This document shows positions 12,017 through 17,964 of a stretch of DNA of 17,964 nt, one piece after another. The translations under genes and the position numbers were made by a program. Below the pieces are notes generated by a model, which was not told where the DNA came from, made no database searches, and saw nothing but the letters and a program-made list of their open reading frames with translations. Within the stretch, counting starts at the first letter, position 1, and each line of letters begins with the position of its first letter. The DNA is from Clostridia bacterium (GTDB taxonomy: Bacteria; Bacillota_A; Clostridia; Christensenellales; Aristaeellaceae): NCBI GenBank assembly GCA_017481065.1, contig JAFUPT010000086.1, positions 1 to 17,964 on the forward strand. Direction: 5' to 3'.

Positions 12017-13135
12017 TTACATGCCGACATAGGCGCCGTCCTTGATGACAACAGCCATGGGAGTCTTGGTGACTTCGCCGTTGGCTTCCCAGTCCATTTC
12101 GCCGGTCAGGCCGGAAACGGTGATGTTCTGCATCTCGGCAACCAGCATTTCGCATGCGTCCTCGGTGGAGGTCTCAGCGGTGATGCCGGCATTCATGCAT
12201 GCCTCGTAGAGGGCGTATACTGCATCGTAGCCGTCAGCGGAGAACTGGGTGGGCATATCGGTGTAGTTGGTGGTGTAGGTGGATACGAAGGTCTGGGTGC
12301 GCTCGTCCTCAGCATCAGCTGCGAAGGGGGTGAGCATCATCAGGCCCTCGGCCAGGGAGGTGTCGAAGCCTTCCAGGGTCAGGATGCCGTCCATGCCGTC
12401 AACGCCAAAGAACTTGGGAGCATACTCCATAGCCTTGGCCTGGTTCAGGATCATGGAAGCGGGGGTGTAGTAGATGGGCAGGAAGACCAGCTCAGCGCCC
12501 TTGTCCTTGGCGTCGGTCAGCTGCACGGAGAAGTCGGTGGTATCATCGGTGAAGGTGGTGGCGGAAACAACCTCGAGGCCTACGTTTGCTGCCTCAGAAA
12601 CGAAGGTCTGGTAGATGCCGGTGGAATAGGCGTCTGCGTTGTTGTAGATGATGGCGATCTTGGTGGCCAGGCCCTTGTCAGCGATGAACTGGGCGGAAGC
12701 GGAGCCCTGGTTCGGGTCGGTGAAGCAAACCTGGTATACGTTGTCCTTGCCGGCGGTAACGTCGGGAGAGGATGCGGAGGGAGTCAGCATGAACATGCGG
12801 TCATTGAAGGCTTCTGCGGCAACAGCCTTGCAGGGGCCGGTGGTGACGCAGCCAACGATCATCTGGGCGCCCCAGTCCCACAGGTTGTTGTAAGCATTGA
12901 CGGACTTCTCAGCATCGTGCTCGTCGTCCTGGGCATTCAGCTCAATCTGAACGCCGCCCTTGGCATTGATTTCGTCAACGGCGATCTGGGCACCCTGCAT
13001 GCAGGAAATGCCATAAACGGCTGCCGCGCCGGTCAGGGGGCCGATGAAGCCCATCTTGATTGCGCCTTCGGCGAAGCAAGCGGAACAGGTAAGCATCATG
13101 GCTGCAACCAGCAGCAGGGAAACGATTTTCTTCAT
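12017..13135 (-). CDS. livJ: Branched-chain amino acid ABC importer, binding protein LivJ/LivK
   Basis: This is a 372-residue type I periplasmic-binding-fold protein, the exported ligand receptor of the importer. It starts with a signal peptide (MKKIVSLLLVAAMMLTCSACF). Cleavage could be by signal peptidase I after CFA; the CSAC sequence is only a poor lipobox, so whether it is a lipoprotein is unclear. Mature features are IKMGFIGPLTGAAAVYG, AQIAVDEINAKGGVQI and ELVFLPIYYTPAS, all typical of Leu/Ile/Val-binding relatives. The ATG at 13135 has GGAGG eight bases upstream; a 27-codon in-frame extension has no site and crosses the promoter. It heads the operon and has its own strong promoter. The ligand could be any of the family's amino acids or related amides. 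Confidence 0.92.
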   Translation of the reverse strand: MKKIVSLLLVAAMMLTCSACFAEGAIKMGFIGPLTGAAAVYGISCMQGAQIAVDEINAKGGVQIELNAQDDEHDAEKSVNAYNNLWDWGAQMIVGCVTTGPCKAVAAEAFNDRMFMLTPSASSPDVTAGKDNVYQVCFTDPNQGSASAQFIADKGLATKIAIIYNNADAYSTGIYQTFVSEAANVGLEVVSATTFTDDTTDFSVQLTDAKDKGAELVFLPIYYTPASMILNQAKAMEYAPKFFGVDGMDGILTLEGFDTSLAEGLMMLTPFAADAEDERTQTFVSTYTTNYTDMPTQFSADGYDAVYALYEACMNAGITAETSTEDACEMLVAEMQNITVSGLTGEMDWEANGEVTKTPMAVVIKDGAYVGM

Positions 13136-13159
13136 AAGTTTTGCCTCCCAAAAAAGAAT

Positions 13160-13183
13160 GGAAAACAGGTTTTCACTGTTTCC
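13160..13183. promoter_or_regulatory. Inverted repeat at the livJ transcription start
   Basis: GGAAAACAG (13160-13168) and CTGTTTCC (13176-13183) form an inverted repeat with one extra A. It covers the predicted start of transcription, so it may be an operator controlling the liv operon, or a 5'-end RNA hairpin. Confidence 0.4.
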
Positions 13184-13187
13184 ATAA

Positions 13188-13216
13188 ATATTACGGTTTT
13201 TTAGCTGTAATGTCAA
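13188..13216 (-). promoter_or_regulatory. Promoter of the liv operon
   Basis: On the minus strand TTGACA (13216-13211) and TAATAT (13193-13188) are 17 bases apart. The leader to the livJ ATG is about 45 bases. Confidence 0.75.
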
Positions 13217-13321
13217 GTGGTATGACCCATTTTTCCCTTTAACAATTGGTTAAATCCGTAAATTTCCTCATTTTCTCCTGCAATTCTTCGCCATGCAGCC
13301 GCTTTTTCAGGCGTTTTTTGC

Positions 13322-13368
13322 AAAAAAGAAAGGATATGCCGGGCTATTTTGCTTCGCGGCGCATCCTT
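13322..13368 (-). terminator. Terminator of the DUF2284 gene
   Basis: On the minus strand AAGGATGCGCC and GGCATATCCTT pair with one mismatch and one G-T pair around a 17-base loop, followed by TCTTTTTTG. It begins 14 bases past the stop. Confidence 0.7.
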
Positions 13369-13381
13369 AATTTTTTCGGGA

Positions 13382-13915
13382 TCACTTGTAGAAAATCAGC
13401 GAAAACCAGGTCACGATATTTCCCTCGGCATAGAAATCGATGCCTTCCTTTTCGGCAAGATCCGTCACCACGATGCCGTGGCTCTCCACGCAGGGAAACA
13501 TCTTCTCCTGAAAGCGGCAGGGCGCATCCGGCCAGGCGCAGTTTTCGCAGATGGCGCATGCCTCGGTGGAGAGTACCATGGTATCCGCGCTCTGCTGCCG
13601 CACCAGCTCATGCACCTCCCGGGTGATCTCCTCGTGGTCGGTCCGGGTGGCGAGGGTTTCATCGATGTTGGCGATGTCGCTCACCTCGGTGATGGTGGCG
13701 ATCACCAGCGCCTCCTCATACTGCATGCAGCGCGCCCTGCATTCCTCCACGCTGCCCACCGCAGGCGGGCAGGCCCAGGTTTTGCCGTACATGGGGCATT
13801 CATGCTCGCAGATCCAGCGTATGCGCTCCGAAAAGAGCAGGCTTTCCGTGCGGATAAATGCATATTGATACAGCGGCAGCTCCATCAGCTGCGCTTCCAG
13901 CAGTTCGCGGTTCAT
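13382..13915 (-). CDS. DUF2284 cysteine-rich metal-binding protein
   Basis: This 177-residue protein has the two cysteine clusters that define DUF2284. One is CEHECPMYGKTWACPP (C36, C40, C49); the other is CAICENCAWPDAPC (C120, C123, C126, C133), with a further Cys141. The pattern predicts metal or Fe-S binding in the cytoplasm. Family members are frequent in anaerobes and archaea, but no reaction is established, so I assign none. The ATG at 13915 has GGAGG five bases upstream; longer in-frame versions would run through the promoter and the end of the permease gene. It has its own promoter and terminator, so it is separable from the ABC operon upstream. Confidence 0.88.
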   Translation of the reverse strand: MNRELLEAQLMELPLYQYAFIRTESLLFSERIRWICEHECPMYGKTWACPPAVGSVEECRARCMQYEEALVIATITEVSDIANIDETLATRTDHEEITREVHELVRQQSADTMVLSTEACAICENCAWPDAPCRFQEKMFPCVESHGIVVTDLAEKEGIDFYAEGNIVTWFSLIFYK

Positions 13916-13943
13916 GGCGGCCTCCAAATATTTTCTGCATATT

Positions 13944-13972
13944 ATTATAGCAGAAACCGCCGCCCTTGTCAC
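13944..13972 (-). promoter_or_regulatory. Promoter of the DUF2284 gene
   Basis: On the minus strand GTGACA (13972-13967) and TATAAT (13949-13944) are 17 bases apart, with an extended -10 (TGC). The -35 overlaps the stop codon of the ABC permease gene. Confidence 0.75.
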
Positions 13973-14694
13973 GCCCTGCGCATCCGCCCGGCAAAAATTC
14001 GCACCGCCAGCGCGGACAAAACCACCGCATAGCCGCAGGTGATGATAAAGGGCACAGCGGGCAGCTCCCCGGCAAGCGCGCCCCTCGCGCAATCCACGAT
14101 GTTGGCAAAGGGCAAAATCCGCGCCGCCCTGGCAAAGCCGCTGCCCACCAGTTCCAGCTCAAACCATACCCCGCTGAGCCAGGCGGTCAAGTTGGTCAGC
14201 AGCGCGCCGCAGACGCCGCCCACCTGCTTATCATTGAATATACTTCCGCAGATCAGGCCCATGGCGATGTAAATCAGCGCCGCAGGCAGCAGCACCAGAA
14301 TGCTCAGCACAATATTCCAGCTCCATTCAAGCCCCAGCGCCAGCGCAAAGGCGAAGCAAACCGCGCTCTGCGCCGCCGCCATCGGGATGAGGGGCAGGGC
14401 ATAGCCAAGGATGAAATCCTTCGCCGCGAGTGGCGAGGTCCGCAGCCGCATCATCAGCGCCGAACCCCGGTCCTTGGAAACCAGCATCGCCGAAAACAGC
14501 GCTAAAAACGAAAAACCAAAGGCCGCCACGCCGGGCGCGAGCTGCCCGATCCGGAACAATTCCACCGGCGCGTTTCTCCCGATCAGGCTCAGCAAGCCCA
14601 GCAGCACCACCGGGAAGCCGATGCCGAAGAAGAGCGTCAGCGGATCCCGCAGCATCTCCTTCCCGTTCCGCCGGGCAAAGGCAACCATCTTCAT
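13969..14694 (-). CDS. ABC-2 type permease of a LytTR-linked exporter
   Basis: This 241-residue membrane protein has about six hydrophobic segments, including FFGIGFPVVLLGLLSLI, GVAAFGFSFLALFSAMLV and IVLSILVLLPAALIYIAMGL. The RGSALMMRLRTSPL loop after the second segment is typical of ABC-2 permeases that export drugs, lipids, peptides or polysaccharides. It would pair with the ATPase just upstream; the ATPase stop and this ATG overlap (ATGA), with GGAGGTGA upstream as ribosome-binding site. The substrate is unknown. Antimicrobial efflux or envelope-stress export is plausible from the regulatory context but is inference. Confidence 0.85.
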   Translation of the reverse strand: MKMVAFARRNGKEMLRDPLTLFFGIGFPVVLLGLLSLIGRNAPVELFRIGQLAPGVAAFGFSFLALFSAMLVSKDRGSALMMRLRTSPLAAKDFILGYALPLIPMAAAQSAVCFAFALALGLEWSWNIVLSILVLLPAALIYIAMGLICGSIFNDKQVGGVCGALLTNLTAWLSGVWFELELVGSGFARAARILPFANIVDCARGALAGELPAVPFIITCGYAVVLSALAVRIFAGRMRRA

Positions 14695-15419
14695 GCCCTT
14701 TCACCTCCCGCCAGTTTCACAAACGCATCCTCAAAGTTCGCCGTACCCGCCCGGGCAATCAGCTCCGCCGCCGTGCCGCAGGCCCGCAGCCTGCCCCGCT
14801 GCAGTATGCCAATGCGGTCCGAAAGCGCCTCCGCCTCCTCCAGGTAGTGCGTGGTCATCAGTATCGTCACCCGGCCGCGGAGCCCCTTCAAAACCTGCCA
14901 CAATTCCCGCCGGGCCAGCACATCCAGCCCCAGCGTGGGCTCATCGAGGAAGAGCACCTCCGGCTCCGTCACCAGCGCCATCGCAATGGAAAGCCGCCGC
15001 TGCCAGCCGCCTGAGAGGGTTCCCGCGCGCTGCCTGGCCACCTCCGCCATGCCCAGCCCGTCGATCATCCCCTCCGCGCGGCGCCGGGCCTCCTTGCGGG
15101 AGAGCCCGTAAATCTCCCCGATGAATTCCAGGTTTTCCCGCACGCTCAGCTTCGGCGCCACCGCCGGCTCCTGGGGAGATAAGTTCGATATCCGTTTCGC
15201 CGCCTCCAGCTCCGTGCGTATGCTCTTTCCCATCAGGAAGGCGTCTCCACCGTCCGGAGGCAGTATGCCGGTGAGCATGCGTATGGCCGTGGTCTTGCCC
15301 GCGCCGTTCACCCCCAGCAGGGAAAAGAGCTCGCCCTTCCCGATGGACAGGGTGAGCCCGTCCACCGCCTTCCTTCCATTATAAGCCCTGCACAGGCCGC
15401 GGATTTCAATCGCGTTCAT
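14691..15419 (-). CDS. ABC-2 exporter ATP-binding protein
   Basis: This 242-residue ATPase has Walker A GVNGAGKTT (36-44), the Q-loop LSPQEPAVAPKLSV (80-93), the signature LSGGWQRRLS (135-144), Walker B VLFLDEPTLGLD (155-166) and the H-loop TTHYLEEAE (189-197). This is the pattern of the drug/lipid exporter ATPases (CcmA/NatA-like). It forms a transporter with the ABC-2 permease it overlaps by four bases. The ATG at 15419 lies inside the end of the DUF3021 gene (14 bases shared), so it is translationally coupled; a GTG at 15428 is an alternative start. Confidence 0.9.
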   Translation of the reverse strand: MNAIEIRGLCRAYNGRKAVDGLTLSIGKGELFSLLGVNGAGKTTAIRMLTGILPPDGGDAFLMGKSIRTELEAAKRISNLSPQEPAVAPKLSVRENLEFIGEIYGLSRKEARRRAEGMIDGLGMAEVARQRAGTLSGGWQRRLSIAMALVTEPEVLFLDEPTLGLDVLARRELWQVLKGLRGRVTILMTTHYLEEAEALSDRIGILQRGRLRACGTAAELIARAGTANFEDAFVKLAGGERA

Positions 15420-15867
15420 CCATCTCACCCCTGAATTTGTGTATGCGCCTGTTCAGCGCCCGCACCTTCCTGCGCCACAGGAAATACTGCACCAGCCAGT
15501 TGATGGCGTAGGTTGCCGTCCATCCGCCGATGGAAATCCACACGGCATGCCCCGGCATCGGCGTCCAGCACAGCCATGCTACCGGCGCCCACACCGCCGC
15601 AGTGATCAGAAAGTGCACCAGCCCCTGCAGCAAAAAGCTCCACCGCTCCAGCTCAAATACCTGCGCCGCCCCGGCGAAGGCGATACCGATCAGCCCCACC
15701 AGCCCCAGCTGCGCCAGCGCCGCCGCCGTTTCATTTTCAAAGCGCGCCGCGAAGGACGGCGTAACCACCGCCTGCCCCGCCTGCGCCATCCAGAATTGTA
15801 TAATCAATACGATGAGCACCGTACAGCCGAAGCCGGTCGCCATCGCGGGAAACAGCCTCTTTTTCAT
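15406..15867 (-). CDS. DUF3021 four-helix membrane protein, partner of the LytTR regulator
   Basis: This 153-residue protein has four predicted transmembrane helices, about 10-28, 50-70, 78-101 and 106-131, followed by a basic cytoplasmic tail (WRRKVRALNRRIHKF). This is the size and layout of DUF3021 proteins, which are usually encoded next to a LytTR-domain regulator in Firmicutes. By analogy with membrane inhibitors paired with LytTR regulators (such as HdrM and BrsM in streptococci), it may hold the regulator inactive until a signal is sensed. That role is inferred. GGAGG lies seven bases before the ATG, inside the end of the LytTR gene. Confidence 0.82.
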   Translation of the reverse strand: MKKRLFPAMATGFGCTVLIVLIIQFWMAQAGQAVVTPSFAARFENETAAALAQLGLVGLIGIAFAGAAQVFELERWSFLLQGLVHFLITAAVWAPVAWLCWTPMPGHAVWISIGGWTATYAINWLVQYFLWRRKVRALNRRIHKFRGEMDERD

Positions 15868-15870
15868 ACT

Positions 15871-16302
15871 TCAACCTCCGAATGTCTTTTTGATTCTCGA
15901 AACATAGCGGCGGGAGACGTAGGTCTCAATCCCGCCCTTCAGACTCAGCCGTATCGTGCCTGCCAGGCTGAAATCCAGGGATAGGATGTACATCCTGTTC
16001 ACGATCTCCGAATTGGAAATGCGCACAAAACCGCCGCCCAGCCGCTCCTCAATCTCATAAAGCCTGCTGCGCAGGGAAAATGTACCCCGCGCGCTGTCCA
16101 CCAGCACCCGCCGGCGCTGGGTGTACACGCGGATGATCTCCGCCGCCTCCAGCAATACCTCGCCGCGCCCGCTGTATGCCGCGATGCGCTCCGGCTCAGC
16201 AAGCCGCGCCAGAATCGCTTCCACCTCCGGCGTGCGCTCCTTCGCCACCACGATCACCCGCACATCCCGCGCATTTTCATCCGCGCGAAATTCCAGCTTC
16301 AT
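15871..16302 (-). CDS. LytTR-domain DNA-binding regulator
   Basis: This is a 143-residue regulator with no receiver domain. Residues 1-45 form a charged N-terminal extension. The LytTR domain covers about 48-143 and shows the usual FVRISNSEIVN (92-102), LKGG (121-124) and YVSRRYVSRIKK (128-139) segments. LytTR proteins bind short direct repeats upstream of their targets. The ATG at 16302 has GGAGG eight bases upstream; a GTG at 16311 overlaps that site. It is the first gene of a four-gene operon with DUF3021 and the ABC exporter, which it probably controls, and it is likely autoregulated. Confidence 0.87.
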   Translation of the reverse strand: MKLEFRADENARDVRVIVVAKERTPEVEAILARLAEPERIAAYSGRGEVLLEAAEIIRVYTQRRRVLVDSARGTFSLRSRLYEIEERLGGGFVRISNSEIVNRMYILSLDFSLAGTIRLSLKGGIETYVSRRYVSRIKKTFGG

Positions 16303-16327
16303 CTCCCCCACCTCCTTCTCTGCTCCT

Positions 16328-16356
16328 ATTGTAACCAGGCGCGCCCCTCCTGTAAA
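16328..16356 (-). promoter_or_regulatory. Promoter of the LytTR-ABC operon
   Basis: On the minus strand TTTACA (16356-16351) and TACAAT (16333-16328) are 17 bases apart. Directly upstream, GCGAC-AAACG-GTCGC (16364-16378) is an inverted repeat that may be a regulator site. Confidence 0.7.
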
Positions 16357-16464
16357 TCATTTTGCGACAAACGGTCGCTTCGGGAAGACAGGCGGGGAAA
16401 CGCTGGGGAGCGTTGTCTCCTCGAACCCCTGCTTAAACTGCATCGCCGCATAAGAATTCCCTGC

Positions 16465-16497
16465 AAAAAATCGACCCCGGAGCGGGATCGATTTTTA
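16465..16497. terminator. Second terminator between pfkB and the LytTR operon
   Basis: AAAAATCGA (16466-16474) and TCGATTTTT (16488-16496) pair, continued inward by CCCG-GAG-CGGG after one C-A mismatch. It can act in either direction. Together with the hairpin at 16562-16591 it insulates the LytTR promoter from pfkB. The rest of 16357-16647 holds only smaller hairpins and no gene. Confidence 0.75.
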
Positions 16498-16561
16498 GAA
16501 CACGGGAAAATTCTTGCCTCCCTCTGTGACGCAGGATGAAAACAGCCTTTCTCTCCCCATT

Positions 16562-16591
16562 AAAAAATGACCTCTCTGCGAGGTCATTTTT
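16562..16591. terminator. Terminator of the pfkB-family gene
   Basis: AAAAATGACCTC-TCTGC-GAGGTCATTTTT is a perfect 12-bp stem with T-runs on both strands. It lies about 57 bases past the pfkB stop and is nearly identical to the terminator at 8072-8102. Confidence 0.85.
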
Positions 16592-16647
16592 CATACGGTT
16601 CCAGGGAATCATCCTTCCCGGCAGGGATACTCAAGGGCCATAGTCCC

Positions 16648-17577
16648 TCAAGCCTCTCCCCCGCCAAACATATCATGGATCACCGGGCAGGTGGCCTCCT
16701 CCGATTGTATCGTCATGGACGCCAGCTTCGCGCCCAGCTGCGCTGCGTCCTCCAGGCTCCATCCGCGCATGCGGGCCGCAATGGTTGCTGAGAAGAAGGA
16801 ATCGCCCGCGCCGGTGGAATCCACCATGTGCTCGGCAGGCACGATGCCCACATAGCCGCTCTCGCCGTTCACAGCGTCGTAATACACGGAGCCGTGCTCG
16901 CCCAGGGTCACAACCATCTCCCGAATGCCGCGCTTGGCCATCTCCTGCTTCAATTTCCAGAGCACAGCCTCCGGCTCCGCAGGATTCAGCTCGCAGCCAA
17001 AGAGCGCGCCGGCCTCAATCTCATTCAGGATAAAGAGCCGCGCCTTGGGCAAATGCTCCTGATGCTTCAGGATTACGCCCATGTTGCCCACGATCACATA
17101 AACATCCTTGTCGTGCTTCTGCGCAAGATCAAAAACCTTCGCCGCGATCTCTGCGTTCATATCCACTTCCAGCACGATGTTGTCGCAGCCGGACACGATC
17201 TCGTCGCCCTGCTCATCAATAATGCGCTCGATCATGGAAAAATCCGGCTGGCGGGAAATGGAGCCGGCCAAATCGCCGTTTTCATCCATCACAGCGAGCC
17301 ACATGCCCATGCATTCCGGTGCAAAGCGGGAATACCCCACATCCACGCCCTGATCAATCAGGTGCTTTTTCACTGCCTCGCCCAGTCCGCCGGGTTCAAA
17401 GCTGCTGATGAAGGATACCGGGCTGCCGATGTTCGCCAGATTCTCCGCAACATTCCTCGAAACACCGCCATGAAGAATCATCACCTCGCCCACATTGCGC
17501 CCCGTGGGATTGTATTTGTTCTGCGCAAAACCCTTTACATCCACAAAAACCGTGCCGAAAACCGCCGTGTAACCCAT
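16648..17577 (-). CDS. PfkB-family sugar/nucleoside kinase, pseudouridine-kinase-like
   Basis: This 309-residue cytoplasmic ribokinase-like enzyme shows both PfkB signatures: GGVSRNVAENLANIG (about 37-51) and DSTGAGDSFFSA near the C-terminus, whose second Asp is the expected catalytic base. The GGxxRNxAENLxxxG form of the first signature is the one I associate with pseudouridine kinases, but no pseudouridine-5'-phosphate glycosidase gene is adjacent, so another nucleoside or sugar is possible. The start is placed at the ATG at 17577, downstream of a promoter whose -10 and start (about 17602) exclude the longest frame. The ribosome-binding site is weak (GAGGCGGTGG), and an ATG at 17595 is an alternative. 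It is transcribed alone. Confidence 0.85.
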   Translation of the reverse strand: MGYTAVFGTVFVDVKGFAQNKYNPTGRNVGEVMILHGGVSRNVAENLANIGSPVSFISSFEPGGLGEAVKKHLIDQGVDVGYSRFAPECMGMWLAVMDENGDLAGSISRQPDFSMIERIIDEQGDEIVSGCDNIVLEVDMNAEIAAKVFDLAQKHDKDVYVIVGNMGVILKHQEHLPKARLFILNEIEAGALFGCELNPAEPEAVLWKLKQEMAKRGIREMVVTLGEHGSVYYDAVNGESGYVGIVPAEHMVDSTGAGDSFFSATIAARMRGWSLEDAAQLGAKLASMTIQSEEATCPVIHDMFGGGEA

Positions 17578-17608
17578 GGCCAGCCACCGCCTCATTTGTA
17601 ATGAATCC

Positions 17609-17637
17609 ATTATAGCATATATGCGCAGAAAAGGCAA
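17609..17637 (-). promoter_or_regulatory. Promoter of the pfkB-family gene
   Basis: On the minus strand TTGCCT (17637-17632) and TATAAT (17614-17609) are 17 bases apart, giving a leader of about 25 bases. Confidence 0.65.
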
Positions 17638-17700
17638 AGGGGAGCTTGGGGAACGGAGAGCACGTCAGTGAACGCCGTCCCCTGAAAACCCCAGTAAAAT

Positions 17701-17744
17701 AAAAAACAAGGAATCCGGCTCAGCAAAAATGAGCCGGATTCCTT
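17701..17744 (-). terminator. Terminator of the gene at the right edge
   Basis: AAGGAATCCGGCTCA and TGAGCCGGATTCCTT form a perfect 15-bp stem with a 7-base loop. On the minus strand G and then TTTTTT follow, so it ends the transcript coming from the right. It lies about 60 bases past that gene's stop. Confidence 0.85.
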
Positions 17745-17804
17745 TCGCCTATCCACAACTGTCATACGCAGCATTACGGATGCAGCGCTGCAGCTCCAAT
17801 TCCC

Positions 17805-17964
17805 TTAGAAAATTCCCAGGAACTTCTCCACCTTCTCAATCTTCTCAAACTGGGTATCGCCGCAGTGGATGCAGTTGCGCCTGCGCTCGCCCTCCGCTTC
17901 CTTGGTGGCCTCAATGCTTACCTCCCACTCGGTATAATGATGTCCGAGCGCAGGAACCATCTCG
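17805..17964 (-). CDS. C-terminus of a probable surface protein with a CxxCG domain (partial)
   Basis: Only the last 52 residues are in the window; the gene continues beyond the right edge. They contain LGHHYTEWEVSIEAT, then EGERRRNCIHCGDTQFEKIE, and end in EKFLGIF. The pattern GHxYxEWxV...AT...EGxxxRxCxxCG is a small repeat domain found at the ends of cell-surface proteins of gut Clostridia; the two cysteines probably bind metal or form a disulfide. The frame ends in TAA and is followed by a strong terminator. An ATG two codons in from the edge lacks a visible ribosome-binding site, so this is not taken as a complete small gene. Confidence 0.7.
   Translation of the reverse strand, partial: EMVPALGHHYTEWEVSIEATKEAEGERRRNCIHCGDTQFEKIEKVEKFLGIF

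Noticed and set aside
10779..12032. 417-codon open frame on the plus strand opposite livH and livM
   Set aside because: The translation is His/Gln/Gly-rich and low in complexity, as expected from the complement of membrane-protein codons. No ribosome-binding site or family match is seen.
12017..13216. 27-residue N-terminal extension of livJ
   Set aside because: The extension crosses the -10 box and lacks a ribosome-binding site, while the ATG at 13135 has GGAGG and starts a signal peptide.

Overview
The window looks like chromosomal DNA from a fairly GC-rich anaerobic Firmicute (class Clostridia). Signs are strong GGAGG ribosome-binding sites, sigma-A type promoters, Ala-rich signal peptides ending in AMA or CFA, a DUF362/ferredoxin protein, a LytTR/DUF3021 module and a C-terminal surface-protein domain of the GHxYxEWxV...CxxCG type. 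A Christensenellales-like gut or rumen bacterium would fit, but this is an impression without any database search. The left ~2.3 kb is the end of an integrated mobile element; the rest reads as ordinary chromosome.

Region 1-2316 is the end of an integrative element. It has a minus-strand pair, parB then a RepA/DUF6017-type gene that is split by a one-base frameshift. Next comes a gene-free end with a rightward promoter, ATTAGCA/TGCTAAT repeats and three palindromes. It stops at the 3' half of a tRNA-Arg(CCU) with no 5' half, which is what an attR-type junction looks like. The intact tRNA and probably the integrase should lie to the left of the window.

Region 2445-4582 holds a secreted protein with two similar domains (minus) and, divergently, a DUF362 protein with two [4Fe-4S] motifs (plus). 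Region 4487-4845 is a dense row of hairpins followed by a consensus promoter. Region 4846-8102 holds an FGGY sugar kinase with a DeoR-family regulator directly downstream, then a nitrilase-superfamily hydrolase.

Region 8288-13216 is a complete branched-chain amino acid type ABC importer on the minus strand, livJ-livH-livM-livG-livF. A hairpin between livJ and livH probably limits read-through, and ATGA overlaps couple M, G and F.

Region 13322-16356 (minus) is a LytTR regulator, a DUF3021 membrane protein, an ABC ATPase and an ABC-2 permease packed in one operon, followed by a separately promoted DUF2284 metal-binding protein. Region 16465-17637 holds tandem terminators and a PfkB-family sugar/nucleoside kinase. 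The right edge has the C-terminus of a probable surface protein. The intergenic regions share a recurring set of hairpins and near-identical terminators.
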